Shown: positions 1 to 8,539, counted from the stretch's first letter. The stretch is DNA of 33,473 nt from Gemmataceae bacterium (GCA_025055215.1 JANWYO010000198.1:1-33473), one strand, 5' to 3'. The notes: generated from the letters alone by a model not told the origin. Numbers and translations are program-made.

Positions 1-975
1 GCCAGCAAGAAGAAGGTGCCCGGCTTCTACGCCACCGGGGCTGACGCCGGGGGCCTGAGTCGGGTGCGCGTCTTTAATCCGGCGACCGACACGGAGGTGT
101 ACAACTTCATCGCTTACCCCGGCTTCATGGGCGGGGTGCGCGTGGCGGTGGCGGACGTCAACGGCGACGACGTGGCGGACATCATCACCGCGCCTGGGTC
201 GGGGGGTGGCCCGCACATCAAGGTGTACAACGGCGTCAACTTGTCGCTGATGTACAGCTTTTTCGCCTACGCTCCGACCTTCACGGGCGGCGTGTTCGTC
301 GCGGCGGGGGACGTGAACAACGACGGCTACGCTGACATCATCACCGGCCCCGGCCAAGGCGGCGGGCCGCACGTCCTCGTCTTCAGCGGCAAGGACTTGA
401 GCGTTCTGTACAGCTTCTTCGCCTACGCGCCGACATTTGGCGGCGGCGTCCGCGTCGCCGCCGGCGACGTCAACGACGACGGCCATTACGACATCATCAC
501 CGGTGCCGGGCCGGGGGGCGGGCCGCACGTCCGTTCGTTCAGCGGCAAGGACTTGAGCCAATTGGCCAGCTTCTTCGCCTACTCCCCGTTGTTCACCGGT
601 GGCGTCTTTGTGGCGGCCGGGGACATCAACGGCGACGGCCGCTTCGACTACATCACCGGCCCGGGCATGGGCGGTGGCCCGCACGTGATGATCCGCAGCG
701 GCGCTAATCCCAACGTCGTCCTCGCGAGCTTCATGGCCTTCCCGCCGGGCAACACGCCAGAGCCGCTGATCGGCAACAGCGTCTGGCAAAGCGGCGCCCG
801 GGTGGCGGCGACGGACGTCAACGACGATGGTGTGGCCGACATCTTGGTGTCCGGTGCCCACGGCCAGCCGCCACGGGTGCGGATCTTCGATGGCCTCAGC
901 TTGGCGATGATCGACGACTTCTTCGCCTACGACCCGACCTTCCAGGGCGGCGTCTTCGTGGGCGGCCGCGTCTAA
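1..975 (+). CDS. FG-GAP/VCBS repeat surface protein, C-terminal part (5' end outside window)
   Basis: The frame is open from base 1, so this is the C-terminal end of a longer protein; the GTG at 16 is probably internal. The visible part consists of about five tandem units of roughly 52 residues. Units begin near 133, 289, 445, 601 and 793, and a truncated sixth starts at 949. Each has the pattern G-V-x-V-A-x-x-D-V-N-x-D-G-x-x-D-I-I-T-G, then a Gly-rich GGGPH turn, then SFFAY. The DxNxDGxxD loops match the calcium-binding loops of FG-GAP/integrin-alpha beta-propeller blades. Such proteins are usually exported and act in adhesion or as large extracellular matrix proteins; the role here is inferred. 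Unit 4 is followed by a longer insertion (about 725-790). The protein ends directly after the start of the last blade, which suggests a closed propeller completed by an N-terminal strand. Confidence 0.85.
   Translation, partial: ASKKKVPGFYATGADAGGLSRVRVFNPATDTEVYNFIAYPGFMGGVRVAVADVNGDDVADIITAPGSGGGPHIKVYNGVNLSLMYSFFAYAPTFTGGVFVAAGDVNNDGYADIITGPGQGGGPHVLVFSGKDLSVLYSFFAYAPTFGGGVRVAAGDVNDDGHYDIITGAGPGGGPHVRSFSGKDLSQLASFFAYSPLFTGGVFVAAGDINGDGRFDYITGPGMGGGPHVMIRSGANPNVVLASFMAFPPGNTPEPLIGNSVWQSGARVAATDVNDDGVADILVSGAHGQPPRVRIFDGLSLAMIDDFFAYDPTFQGGVFVGGRV
133..960 (+). repeat. Tandem ~156-bp coding repeats (FG-GAP blades)
   Basis: Five diverged direct repeats of about 156 bp lie within the FG-GAP gene. 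Repeat starts at 289, 445 and 601 are exactly 156 bp apart and each opens with a GGCGT codon context (Gly-Val). The unit encodes one propeller blade. Units 2 and 3 are the most alike, including a shared SGKDLS segment, which suggests recent duplication or gene conversion. Confidence 0.8.
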
Positions 976-995
976 GCTGGCCGCGGGCGCCCGTC

Positions 996-1024
996 GCGGG
1001 GCCGGGCCCGCGGCCCGGCCCCGC
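996..1024. terminator. GC-rich perfect hairpin after the FG-GAP gene
   Basis: GCGGGGCCGGGCC (996-1008) pairs perfectly with GGCCCGGCCCCGC (1012-1024) across a 3-nt loop, 20 nt after the stop codon. There is no T-run, so it is not a canonical intrinsic terminator, but position and stability suggest transcript 3'-end formation or protection. The rest of the 976-1307 gap holds no gene that can be supported. Confidence 0.5.
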
Positions 1025-1307
1025 CGAGGTGCCAGCGACTTGAGCACTTCTGCCCCTGCCAACGGCCCGGACCACAGACCACGGCCCGTTTTCTCGTTAC
1101 GCAGCGATCACTCCCCCTTTGCGATGCTTCGCGCGCCTTCTGAAACTTCGTTTCAGGCGATTCCTCATTCAGGTTCTTCAAAATCGTGACGATCAGATAT
1201 AGGGCCGACGATAACGGATTTGCCACCCGCCGAGAGCAGGCCGGACCCAACCCACCACGCGATTATTGCCGGGGAACCCTTCGCCGGCACAAGATAGGGA
1301 GTCTGCG

Positions 1308-2675
1308 ATGAGGACGGGAATTCTCAGTTCGCTTACTCTGTGGATAGCCGGCTCCAGTTGGGCGTTGGGGCAGGCGGTGCCACCGGTGAGCCTGCCGGTG
1401 GTGTCGCCGCCGACGTTTGCCAGTACGTCGGTGAGCGACGCCGGAACCAGCCCCGCGGCACCGTTGGTGCCGACGGAAACGGCCTCCGCCAGCGCTGCCG
1501 CCGAGCCGACCGTCGCCGATCCCGAGCCGACGTGTCTTCCCGACCCGGTTCCATGTCAACCTTGTCCTCCGAAGCAGAAAAAGTGTCCCCCGGGAATGGT
1601 GTGGGCCAGTATCGACTACATCCTCTGGTGGGTCGAGGAGGCCCCGATTGCCATCCCCCTGGTGACGACCGGCCCGCCCGCGTCGCTGGGCATTCTCGGG
1701 AATTTCGGCACCCGCGTGATCTTCGGCAACGAAGACCTCGATTACAGCGTCATCTCCGGCGGCCGTATCTCCCTGGGCGTCAGCAACCGGGAACACACCC
1801 TCGGCTTGTTCGGGACCGTTTTCATGCTGGAAGACAAATCGGCCACCTTCACACCGACCTCGAACCCGGAAGGCTTACCATTGCTGGCCCGGCCGTTCAT
1901 CAATGCGGTCACGGGGCTGGAGACGTCGCTCATCTCGGCCGCGCCGGGGACGGCCAGCGGGGGCGTTAACATGGGCACCGATCTGTTCCTGTGGGGCGCC
2001 GAGGCCAACGGCGTGGTCCAGATTTATTCCGACGTGATGTTCAGCCTCGACGGCCTCCTCGGCTTCCAGTTCCTCGACCTGGAAGAAAAGCTCCGCATGC
2101 ACAGCGACTTCAACCTCGCCCCGGGGAACTCGCAGAGCTTCTTCGGCCAGACGTTCAGCTTTCCGGCGGCTTTCCAGGTCCACGATGCCTTCCACACCAA
2201 GAATTACTTCTACGGCGGTCAGGTCGGCGTGCTGACGGAGCTGCGCTGCAACCGGTTCTACAGCACCTTCACGGCCCGCTGCGGCATCGGCTCCACCCAC
2301 CAGACGTTGACCATCAACGGTACCTCGCGGGTGGCCGGCAACGGCCAGATCTTAAGTGTTCCTGGCGGCCTGCTCGCCGTCGCCTCGAACATCGGACGGG
2401 AAGACCGCAATTTCTTTACCGTCGTGCCCCGCGGTGAAGTCAACGTCGGTTACGAACTGACTCGTTGGATGCGCGTCTATGTCGGTTACACCTTCATTTA
2501 CTGGAGCAGCGTGATTCGGCCGGGCATGCAGCTTGATCGCGTGGTCAACTTGGCCCAAGTGCCCTTGAGCCAGTTTTATGGCGGTGAAGTGGACCCCATC
2601 CGTCCCCGGTCGATGTTTAACCCCACCGACATCTGGATTCAGGGCGTGAACTTCGGCCTCGCGGTTCGGTATTGA
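1308..2675 (+). CDS. BBP7 family outer-membrane beta-barrel protein
   Basis: A 455-residue secreted protein. The ATG at 1308 is chosen because AGGGAG lies 6-7 nt upstream (1296-1301) and a signal peptide follows immediately (residues 1-23, ending in A-L-G-Q-A). An in-frame TTG at 1266 would place charged residues before the signal. Residues 24-75 are a Pro/Ser/Ala-rich spacer, followed by a Cys cluster (C76, C83, C86, C93). The barrel then begins with WASIDYILWW (99-108), the hallmark opening of the planctomycete BBP7 family. The rest alternates aromatic and polar residues as expected of beta-strands and ends in aromatic-rich FGLAVRY, typical of a C-terminal barrel strand. BBP7 proteins are predicted outer-membrane porin-like barrels of planctomycetes; their transported substrate is not known. 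It appears monocistronic, followed by a strong terminator. Confidence 0.9.
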   Translation: MRTGILSSLTLWIAGSSWALGQAVPPVSLPVVSPPTFASTSVSDAGTSPAAPLVPTETASASAAAEPTVADPEPTCLPDPVPCQPCPPKQKKCPPGMVWASIDYILWWVEEAPIAIPLVTTGPPASLGILGNFGTRVIFGNEDLDYSVISGGRISLGVSNREHTLGLFGTVFMLEDKSATFTPTSNPEGLPLLARPFINAVTGLETSLISAAPGTASGGVNMGTDLFLWGAEANGVVQIYSDVMFSLDGLLGFQFLDLEEKLRMHSDFNLAPGNSQSFFGQTFSFPAAFQVHDAFHTKNYFYGGQVGVLTELRCNRFYSTFTARCGIGSTHQTLTINGTSRVAGNGQILSVPGGLLAVASNIGREDRNFFTVVPRGEVNVGYELTRWMRVYVGYTFIYWSSVIRPGMQLDRVVNLAQVPLSQFYGGEVDPIRPRSMFNPTDIWIQGVNFGLAVRY

Positions 2676-2700
2676 GCAGCGTGCGAGCTTGATCCAAACG

Positions 2701-2732
2701 GAAAGCCCACGGGGAATCCCCGTGGGCTTTTC
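2701..2732. terminator. Bidirectional intrinsic terminator
   Basis: A perfect stem, AAAGCCCACGGGG (2702-2714) against CCCCGTGGGCTTT (2718-2730), with a 3-nt loop. It is flanked by an A-run on the left and a T-run on the right, so it works on either strand. It lies between the convergent BBP7 gene (stop 2675) and the proline-rich protein gene (stop 2755). Confidence 0.9.
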
Positions 2733-2754
2733 CATTGCTCGAGCCTCCCCGGCC

Positions 2755-3603
2755 TCAGAAAGGCTGCGGATCGAAACTCCCCGGGAGGGCGTCGCTGGGC
2801 CGAAACTCCATGGTGTCGATGTGGGACTGCGGGGCGGTTGACTCCTCTTCCCCTTCAAGGATCGACCGCAAGGACCGAGGCACCGGTGTCTCCCCGCTTG
2901 CCGCGCCCCCCGTTTCTATTTCCTCGGGCGGCTGCCGCGGCGTCGGGACCATTGGCGGCACCACGCGATAGGGATACGGACATCCCTGCATGGACGGACA
3001 CAGCGGACAATGTTGCGAATCGGCCCAGTCCTCCGCGCCTTCCGGCGGTAAGGCCGGACACGGCAGGCCCTCCACCGTGTCGCCCGTTGGCGTGTCTGGC
3101 GTCGCGACCGGCTCACCGGGGGGCAAGGGCCGCCGGTCCCAGGCAAACGGGCTGGCGTCATCGTCCGACAACGAACCTGCCGGGATGACCTGCGGCGGCG
3201 CGACGAGGGCATCACCGCCCGGTGGCGTGGTCCAATCGTTTGTGACCGACGGGGCAATCGGCGCAACCTGGTTGGATTCGGGATGCCAGAACTCTTGCCA
3301 GCTGATAGTGCTCAGGTCGATGACGTCGATCGGCCGAGGGTCGAGCAACTCCGTGGAAATCGGTGGTTCAGCCGTCGAAGGCAACGGCTCGGCGGTTTCC
3401 TCGCAGGGTTCCTCCACGGGCGGTTGGCTCGGCCGGTGGCTCCAAGGCCCGCAGAGCGGGTTCCATTTGAGCCCAAGGCGGCAGAGTCGTTGCACCGTTG
3501 CTAGCCCGCATGATCCCGGGGCACGGAGCGAATCACTGACGACCCACCAACCCGCGGCGGCAGCAATGACGGCTGCCCCACCATACCAAATGACGTAACG
3601 CAT
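2755..3603 (-). CDS. Proline-rich, acidic, membrane-anchored hypothetical protein
   Basis: A 282-residue protein that I cannot assign to a characterised family. The ATG at 3603 is chosen because GGGGAGAAG lies just upstream on the minus strand and a hydrophobic segment follows at once (residues 3-21, YVIWYGGAAVIAAAAGWWVV). That segment is a signal anchor or uncleaved signal peptide. The remainder is rich in Pro, Glu, Asp and Ser with low-complexity stretches, and contains several Cys pairs (for example QHCPLCPSMQGCPYP). It probably sits in the periplasm-like space, attached by the N-terminal helix. A short segment, DVIDLSTISWQEFW, is the only part that looks folded. The frame extends upstream to 3891, but that part has no hydrophobic or conserved features. 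Confidence 0.6.
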   Translation of the reverse strand: MRYVIWYGGAAVIAAAAGWWVVSDSLRAPGSCGLATVQRLCRLGLKWNPLCGPWSHRPSQPPVEEPCEETAEPLPSTAEPPISTELLDPRPIDVIDLSTISWQEFWHPESNQVAPIAPSVTNDWTTPPGGDALVAPPQVIPAGSLSDDDASPFAWDRRPLPPGEPVATPDTPTGDTVEGLPCPALPPEGAEDWADSQHCPLCPSMQGCPYPYRVVPPMVPTPRQPPEEIETGGAASGETPVPRSLRSILEGEEESTAPQSHIDTMEFRPSDALPGSFDPQPF

Positions 3604-3862
3604 TTCTTCTCCCCTGTTCCCGTAGTTCCGCGTGCGGCGGACAGCGTAGCTTGCCCTGCCCGCCCCCACAAGCAGGCGGGGCAAGGCCATCGGACGCGGA
3701 GTCCCACATGGTCCCTTTGCGCTCGGCGCGGCGCGGACTATAGCGACTCTCCCTGGCCACGCCAGAGCAATTCCGGCGGCAAGTCGGGCAGTTGATTCTC
3801 CATTCGTCCGTCTCCGCTGCCGCGACCGTTGCGAGAAAGATGCATGAACCTTGACTACCTGC

Positions 3863-3891
3863 TTGACGGGGCGCCTCGGGCCGACAATCAT
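3863..3891 (+). promoter_or_regulatory. Candidate sigma70-type promoter for rsfS
   Basis: TTGACG (3863-3868) resembles a -35 box and AATCAT (3886-3891) a weak -10 box, with 17 bp between them. It lies about 190 bp upstream of the rsfS start. The -10 matches only 4 of 6 consensus positions, so this is tentative. Confidence 0.3.
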
Positions 3892-4070
3892 GGTTAGTGG
3901 GAATTAGCGCGGGCTACAGTGGCTCGCGCCGGCCGTCGGTCCCGGTCGTGTTCGGGCCCGGCGGCGTCAAGTGTCCACTCAAGAAATCGGCCGCTTCGGC
4001 CTGGAGGTGGTCCACGACGCGGAAGCTGCCCGGAACGGTCGGGTGCGGGGCCTCCTCTGGCTGGCCCGGA

Positions 4071-4077
4071 AAGGAGG
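4071..4077 (+). promoter_or_regulatory. Strong Shine-Dalgarno that decides the rsfS start
   Basis: AAGGAGG at 4071-4077 lies 4 nt before the TTG at 4082. No comparable site precedes the upstream in-frame GTG at 3971. This favours a TTG start and a protein of the normal RsfS length. Confidence 0.6.
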
Positions 4078-4081
4078 TCCA

Positions 4082-4471
4082 TTGAAGGTCGCATCCCTGA
4101 CAAACGGACCGATCGCCCGCTCGGTAGTCGCCCTGGAACGTGCCGCCCTGTGTGCCCGAGTCGCCGCCGACCACAAGGCGGACGACATCCTCATCCTCGA
4201 CATGCGGGGCCTGACCCCGCTGTACGATTTCTTCGTCCTCGCCACCGGCAGCAGCCGCCGTCAACTGCACAATCTGGCCGAGGGCATCGACGCCGCCCTC
4301 CGCGAACTGGGTGAACAGCGCCTCGGAATCGAAGGCTACGAAGCCAGTCGCTGGATCGTCCAGGATTACGGCGACATCGTGGTCCACATTTTCGATCCAG
4401 ACGCCCGTCGCTTCTATGCCTTGGAGGATCTCTGGGCCGACGCACCACGGATCGATTGGGAGCGAATCTGA
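4082..4471 (+). CDS. rsfS: Ribosomal silencing factor RsfS
   Basis: RsfS (DUF143/Iojap family) binds ribosomal protein L14 and blocks joining of the 30S and 50S subunits, reducing translation under nutrient limitation. The 129-residue product from the TTG at 4082 has the whole family core: KADDILILDMRGLTPLYDFF (about residues 32-51), the ATGSSRRQ turn (54-61), then EGYEASRWIVQDYGDIVVHI and FYALEDLWADAPRIDW at the end. The TTG start is inferred from the AAGGAGG site; a GTG at 3971 would add 37 residues with no family similarity. It is followed 189 bp later by argS. A GC hairpin at 4510-4535 lies between them, so co-transcription is uncertain. Confidence 0.92.
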   Translation: MKVASLTNGPIARSVVALERAALCARVAADHKADDILILDMRGLTPLYDFFVLATGSSRRQLHNLAEGIDAALRELGEQRLGIEGYEASRWIVQDYGDIVVHIFDPDARRFYALEDLWADAPRIDWERI

Positions 4472-4509
4472 CCGGCTGGCTCTGTCACAGCGCGGCCGCG
4501 GACTATCCT

Positions 4510-4535
4510 CGTCCCGTGCCCGGAGGCACGGGACG
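4510..4535. terminator. GC-rich hairpin after rsfS
   Basis: CGTCCCGTGCC (4510-4520) pairs perfectly with GGCACGGGACG (4525-4535) around a CGGA loop, 38 nt after the rsfS stop. No T-run follows. It may end or attenuate rsfS transcription before argS. Confidence 0.5.
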
Positions 4536-4660
4536 GGCCAGGGGTGCTACCGCGATCATGCCCGGCACTTCCGAGGCGAGAGCGGCGGCAACAGACGCTG
4601 CATTCGGCCGCGCTTCCGGGTATGATGCCGCTTTCTTTCCCCGGGGTGCAGAGGACCGGC

Positions 4661-6433
4661 ATGAACCTCCTGTCGCTTCTGCAAGAGAAACTGACCGCGG
4701 CCCTCACGGGTCTGGTGCCACATCCCGAGACGTACGGCGCCCTGGTTCGGCCCACGCAGGACGAGCGTCATGGCGACTATCAGGCCAATGCCGCCATGCC
4801 GTTGGCCAAAGTCTTGGGCCAGAAACCGCTGGATGTCGCGCGGCGAATCGTGGAGCGGCTGGCGCTGGACGACGTCGTCGAACCGCCGGCGATTGCCGGG
4901 CCTGGTTTCATCAACTTCCGCTTCCGCTCTGATTGGCTGGCGCGGCAGCTCCAGGCCGCGGCTGCTGATGACCGCCTCGGGGTGTCTTCCACGGCCCGGC
5001 CGCGGACCGTGGTCATCGACTTCAGCTCCCCCAACGTCGCCAAGCCGATGCACGTCGGCCATCTCCGCAGCACCATCATCGGCGACAGTCTGACCCGGTT
5101 GTTGCGTTTTTTGGGCCATCGCGTCATCACCGACAACCATTTGGGCGATTGGGGGACGCAATTCGGGATGTTGTTGTACGGCTACAAACACTACCGCAAC
5201 GAAGAGGCGCTGCGGACCGATCCGGTGCGGGAGATGGCGCGGCTGTACGTCAAGGTGCGGCAGGAAATCGCCGCCGGCGAGGACGAAGCCGAGGAAGCGG
5301 CGAACCCCGTGGCCGAGGCGTGTCGCCAGGAAACGGCTAAGCTCCATGCCGGCGATGAGGAAAACGTTCGCCTCTGGCGGCTCTTCATGCCCTGGTGCTT
5401 GGCCGACATCGAGCGGATCTATCGGCGTCTGGATGTTCGCTTCGACCACACCCTGGGCGAGAGTTTCTATCACCCGATGCTCGCCGACGTGGTGCAAAGC
5501 CTGCTGGATCGTGGCATCGCCCAGAAGAGCGAAGGTGCCGTGGTCGTATGGTTCGGTGCTAACGAACCGCCGGCCCTTATTCGGAAAAAAGACGGCGCTT
5601 TCACCTACATGACGACCGACCTGGCCACCATTCGGTACCGCGTCGAAACGTGGAAACCCGATGCTATCCTTTACGTCGTCGATTTCCGCCAATCGCTCCA
5701 CTTCAAGAATCTCTTCGACACCGCCCGACGCTGGGGTTACGACCAAGTCGAACTCGTGCACGTATCCTTCGGCTCGGTGCTCGGGCCGGACCGTCGGCCG
5801 ATCAAGACGCGCGAGGGAGGAGCCATTGAACTGGAACAGCTGCTGGACGAAGCGGTGGCCCGCGCCGAGCAGCAGTACGAGCGAACCCGCGAAGAACGCC
5901 TGGCTCGCGGCGAAGAGGTGCCCGAGCTTGGCGCCGATGAGCGCCGGCAAGTTGCTGAAACGGTCGGCCTCGGGGCGGTCAAGTACGCCGACCTCAGCCA
6001 GAACCGGGAATCGGACTATGTGTTCAACTGGGACAAGATGCTAGCGATGGACGGCAACACGGCGACATACATGCAATACGCATACGTCCGCAACCGGGGC
6101 ATCTTCCGGAAAAGCGGCGCCGCCGTCGAGCCGTTCCGCACCGAGCCGCCGGAGCCGACGCTTACGCACCCGGCGGAACGGGCCCTGGCGTTGCAGCTGC
6201 TGCGGTTTTCCGAGACGCTCCAGGCTGCGGCTATCGAATACCGTCCCCATCTGATTTGCGGCTATCTGTGGGAACTGGCCAAAAGCTACAGTGTGTTTTT
6301 CCAGAATTGCCCCGTGCTCAGGGCGGAAACGTCCGTGCTCACCCGCAGCCGGCTTCTGTTATGCGACCTGACTGCGCGGACGATCCAGCGCGGGCTGGAC
6401 CTGCTGGGCATTCGCACGGTGGAGCGGATGTAG
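4661..6433 (+). CDS. argS: Arginyl-tRNA synthetase
   Basis: Class Ia aminoacyl-tRNA synthetase charging tRNA-Arg in the cytoplasm. The ATG at 4661 gives 590 residues, close to the usual ArgS length, and begins MNLLSLLQEKL as in homologues; the frame's further upstream start lacks family similarity. The N-terminal Add-1 domain spans about 1-110. The HIGH motif is HVGH at 131-134 within FSSPNVAKPMHVGHLRS. The KMSK region is the ArgS-type degenerate PIKTREGG, which is normal for many ArgS proteins. The anticodon-binding domain follows from SDYVFNWDKMLAMDGNTATY to the C terminus (AKSYSVFFQNCPVL). AGAGGA upstream of the ATG can serve as ribosome-binding site. Confidence 0.97.
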   Translation: MNLLSLLQEKLTAALTGLVPHPETYGALVRPTQDERHGDYQANAAMPLAKVLGQKPLDVARRIVERLALDDVVEPPAIAGPGFINFRFRSDWLARQLQAAAADDRLGVSSTARPRTVVIDFSSPNVAKPMHVGHLRSTIIGDSLTRLLRFLGHRVITDNHLGDWGTQFGMLLYGYKHYRNEEALRTDPVREMARLYVKVRQEIAAGEDEAEEAANPVAEACRQETAKLHAGDEENVRLWRLFMPWCLADIERIYRRLDVRFDHTLGESFYHPMLADVVQSLLDRGIAQKSEGAVVVWFGANEPPALIRKKDGAFTYMTTDLATIRYRVETWKPDAILYVVDFRQSLHFKNLFDTARRWGYDQVELVHVSFGSVLGPDRRPIKTREGGAIELEQLLDEAVARAEQQYERTREERLARGEEVPELGADERRQVAETVGLGAVKYADLSQNRESDYVFNWDKMLAMDGNTATYMQYAYVRNRGIFRKSGAAVEPFRTEPPEPTLTHPAERALALQLLRFSETLQAAAIEYRPHLICGYLWELAKSYSVFFQNCPVLRAETSVLTRSRLLLCDLTARTIQRGLDLLGIRTVERM

Positions 6434-6468
6434 GGCAGCAACGGGGGCGATGGCTGGCGTCCGGGGTT

Positions 6469-6498
6469 GCTGGCGGCCGCCAGGTGGCGGCCGCCAGC
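6469..6498. terminator. GC-rich perfect hairpin after argS
   Basis: GCTGGCGGCCGCC (6469-6481) pairs perfectly with GGCGGCCGCCAGC (6486-6498) across AGGT, 35 nt after the argS stop. No T-run on either side. It lies between convergent argS and the lipoprotein gene ending at 6597. Confidence 0.55.
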
Positions 6499-6596
6499 CC
6501 CGGGCGGCTCTGTGTGGTCACGGCTCCCCGATCGGCTCACTTCGGGCGCGGAAGGCAATTTCTCCGGCCGACAACCAAAAAGACGGACCGATGAAA

Positions 6597-6965
6597 TCAC
6601 GGAAAGAAGAGTCCGCCGAGGCGGCGTTTGCTGGGGGTGTAAGGCGTCGGCTGGGCCTGAGGCGGCGGCGAGCCGTTACGGGGGGGCGTGGCCAGGGGCG
6701 GCACGGTCGTCTCCGGGGCCAAGGGAGGCGGTGACGTGCCGTTGGTGGCCGGTGGCGGAGCAACGGTGGCTGGCGCAGGCCCCGGGAGCACGGGCAGGGC
6801 TTCACCCACCACCGGACCATCGCAGCAGGGAGCCGCCGGCACTTCGCAGCAGCACTCCGGGCAGCAGCCTCGCCGTAAGCCGCCGAAGAGAGGCCGATCA
6901 CCATTGCAGCAGCCGGTTAATATCCCCACGCCGACTGCCAAGGCCGCCAAAGATACACGCGCCAT
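6597..6965 (-). CDS. Small Cys- and Pro-rich lipoprotein
   Basis: A 122-residue predicted lipoprotein of unknown function. The N terminus is a short signal peptide with a lipobox, GILTGC, placing the lipidated Cys at residue 19. A Cys-rich segment follows (CC at 19-20, then RRGCCPECCCEVPAAPCC), giving about ten Cys within the first 50 residues. After that comes a Pro/Thr/Ala-rich tail to a basic C terminus (KRRLGGLFFP). The Cys cluster might bind metal or form disulfides; nothing in the sequence decides this. GAAGG lies 8 nt before the ATG at 6965. Its architecture resembles the two other lipoproteins in this window (17488 and 24903) but not their C-terminal domains. Confidence 0.7.
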   Translation of the reverse strand: MARVSLAALAVGVGILTGCCNGDRPLFGGLRRGCCPECCCEVPAAPCCDGPVVGEALPVLPGPAPATVAPPPATNGTSPPPLAPETTVPPLATPPRNGSPPPQAQPTPYTPSKRRLGGLFFP

Positions 6966-7245
6966 GAGAACACCTTCGCTCGAAGACAGGTCGTTGCACG
7001 CAGACAGGGAGTCGGGAAACCACGTCCGGGAACGTGCTCCCCGGATCGTCGGAACGGGCGAACGCCCGTGTGCACAATCATGCGCCCGAAATCGAGCACG
7101 GGCAAATCACGCCGACGGTCAATCTCTCGGCCCGCAAGCCGCCGCGATCAAATACCGCAGATTTTCCGTCCCCACCGAGGGTAGCTGGGCGGCTCCCGCG
7201 CGACTCCCTACGATGGCAACAGCGGAGTGAGGAGTGCCGGCGGTC

Positions 7246-7659
7246 ATGGTGCGACGTTCCCGGGCCCGAGAAGTGGCGCTGCAATTGTTGTTTCAACACG
7301 ATTTCAATGCCCACGTCGATCGCCGGGCGATCGAAGGCTTTGTGCGGCAACGCGTGCCCGAACCTGCCTTGCGAACGTTTTGTCTGGCGCTGTACGACGG
7401 TACGCTGGCCCACTTGGAAGAGATCGACCGAGCGGTGGGGGAGGCCGCGGAAAACTGGCGGCTGGCGCGCATGGCGGCGGTCGATCGAAACGTTCTCCGC
7501 TTGGGGACCTACGAGTTGCGCTTCATGCCGGAAACGCCGCCGGAGGTCGTCATCAACGAGGCGATTGAGCTGGCGCGGCGCTTCAGCACCGCCGACTCCC
7601 CCGCGTTCGTGAATGGCATACTCGACCGCCTTTACCGTGGGCGAGCGCCCTCCCCCTGA
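7246..7659 (+). CDS. nusB: Transcription antitermination factor NusB
   Basis: NusB binds boxA RNA together with NusE (S10) and takes part in antitermination of rRNA operons. The 137-residue product has the all-helical NusB fold: RRSRAREVALQLLFQHDFN at the N terminus, DRNVLRLGTYELRFMPETPP in the middle, and VVINEAIELARRFSTADSPAFVNGILDRLYR at the C terminus, all family signatures. The ATG at 7246 is preceded by GAGGAG (7229-7234); an in-frame GTG at 7234 overlaps that site and is less likely. It is the first gene of a close set: the PHP gene starts 3 nt after its stop and ftsY follows. Confidence 0.95.
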   Translation: MVRRSRAREVALQLLFQHDFNAHVDRRAIEGFVRQRVPEPALRTFCLALYDGTLAHLEEIDRAVGEAAENWRLARMAAVDRNVLRLGTYELRFMPETPPEVVINEAIELARRFSTADSPAFVNGILDRLYRGRAPSP

Positions 7660-7662
7660 GGT

Positions 7663-8532
7663 ATGCCCCAGCGCCAACCCTTCACCGCCCTTTGTCGAGC
7701 TGCGGCACGTCGGCCGGCCACGGGCCGGGCCGACTTGCATGTGCACACCTCCTACAGCGACGGAACCTACACCCCGGAGGAGATCCTCAGCCTGGCGCGG
7801 CGGTCCGGGCTCTCCGCCGTGGCCATCACCGACCACGACACCTTTTCCGGCGTCGCGCCGGCACGCTTGGCTGCTATCGGCACCGGCGTCGAAATCATTC
7901 CCGGTGCCGAAGTAACCTGCGACTTCGACGGTCGGGAATTGCACCTGTTGGCCTATTTCTGCGAACCGACCGCCGGCCGACTGGCCGCAGCCCTCGACCG
8001 GCTGCGGGCCCATCGCCTCGGTCGCTTTTGGGACATGGTCGATCGCTTAGCGGCCTGCGGGGTGCGCCTCGACCAAGCCGCCCTGGAGGAACACGCTCGG
8101 CAAGGTACGGTCGGCCGACGTCACCTGGCGGCCATGCTCGTCGAGAGTCGCCGAGCCCGTTCTCTGCGGGAGGCGTTTCATCGCTATTTGGGGGACCAGG
8201 GCCAAGTAGCACTGCCCAAGTTACGCCTTCCAGTCGCTGAGGCCTTGGAGTTGGTTCATGAAGCGGGCGGCGTTGCGAGTTGGGCCCATCCACCCTATGA
8301 TGGCACACGAGATGCCTTGGCTCGCCTTCGTGAGATGGGCCTGGATGCCGTGGAAGTGGAGTATCCGGGCCATCGGCCAGCCCGAGTCCGGCAACTCCGT
8401 CTTTGGGCCGCCGAGCTGGGCTTAGCCGTCACCGGCGGCAGCGACTGTCATGGTGCTGGCCCCCGCGCCGTCGGCAGCCGTTCCATTACCGCCGCCGAGC
8501 TGGAAGCTCTTCGCCGGCTGACCTGTCGATGA
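7663..8532 (+). CDS. PHP-domain phosphoesterase (RNase AM / nucleoside 3',5'-bisphosphate phosphatase-like)
   Basis: A 289-residue metal-dependent phosphoesterase of the PHP superfamily. Metal ligands are visible: HVHTSYSDGT (26-35), TDHDT (56-60), GAEVTCDFDGRELHLLAY (81-98) and GSDCHG near residues 258-263. The pattern DLHxHTxxSDGxxxPxE is that of the YciV/TrpH group, whose characterised members hydrolyse 3',5'-nucleoside bisphosphates or degrade short RNAs from the 5' end. A role in RNA turnover fits its place between nusB and ftsY, but the substrate is inferred. The start is 3 nt after the nusB stop, so translation may be coupled. Confidence 0.9.
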   Translation: MPQRQPFTALCRAAARRPATGRADLHVHTSYSDGTYTPEEILSLARRSGLSAVAITDHDTFSGVAPARLAAIGTGVEIIPGAEVTCDFDGRELHLLAYFCEPTAGRLAAALDRLRAHRLGRFWDMVDRLAACGVRLDQAALEEHARQGTVGRRHLAAMLVESRRARSLREAFHRYLGDQGQVALPKLRLPVAEALELVHEAGGVASWAHPPYDGTRDALARLREMGLDAVEVEYPGHRPARVRQLRLWAAELGLAVTGGSDCHGAGPRAVGSRSITAAELEALRRLTCR

Positions 8533-8539
8533 GGTCGAG

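Larger units (their letters stand above)
3604..4081. other. Divergent intergenic region before rsfS
   Basis: About 480 bp between two divergently transcribed genes. It contains a GC-rich stem-loop (3650-3660 pairing with 3675-3685, 11 bp including one G-T) and a plausible promoter near 3863-3891. No protein-coding frame here has a ribosome-binding site plus recognisable sequence. Confidence 0.5.

Noticed and set aside
133-960. Possible CRISPR-like regular repeats
   Set aside because: The 156-bp repeats are in frame, diverged and encode propeller blades; there are no short identical repeats with unique spacers.
5770-5830. Loss of the KMSK motif in ArgS
   Set aside because: A degenerate KMSK (KTREGG here) is normal in many arginyl-tRNA synthetases.
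4556-5950. 464-codon minus-strand frame inside argS
   Set aside because: Antisense shadow of argS; its translation shows no domain.
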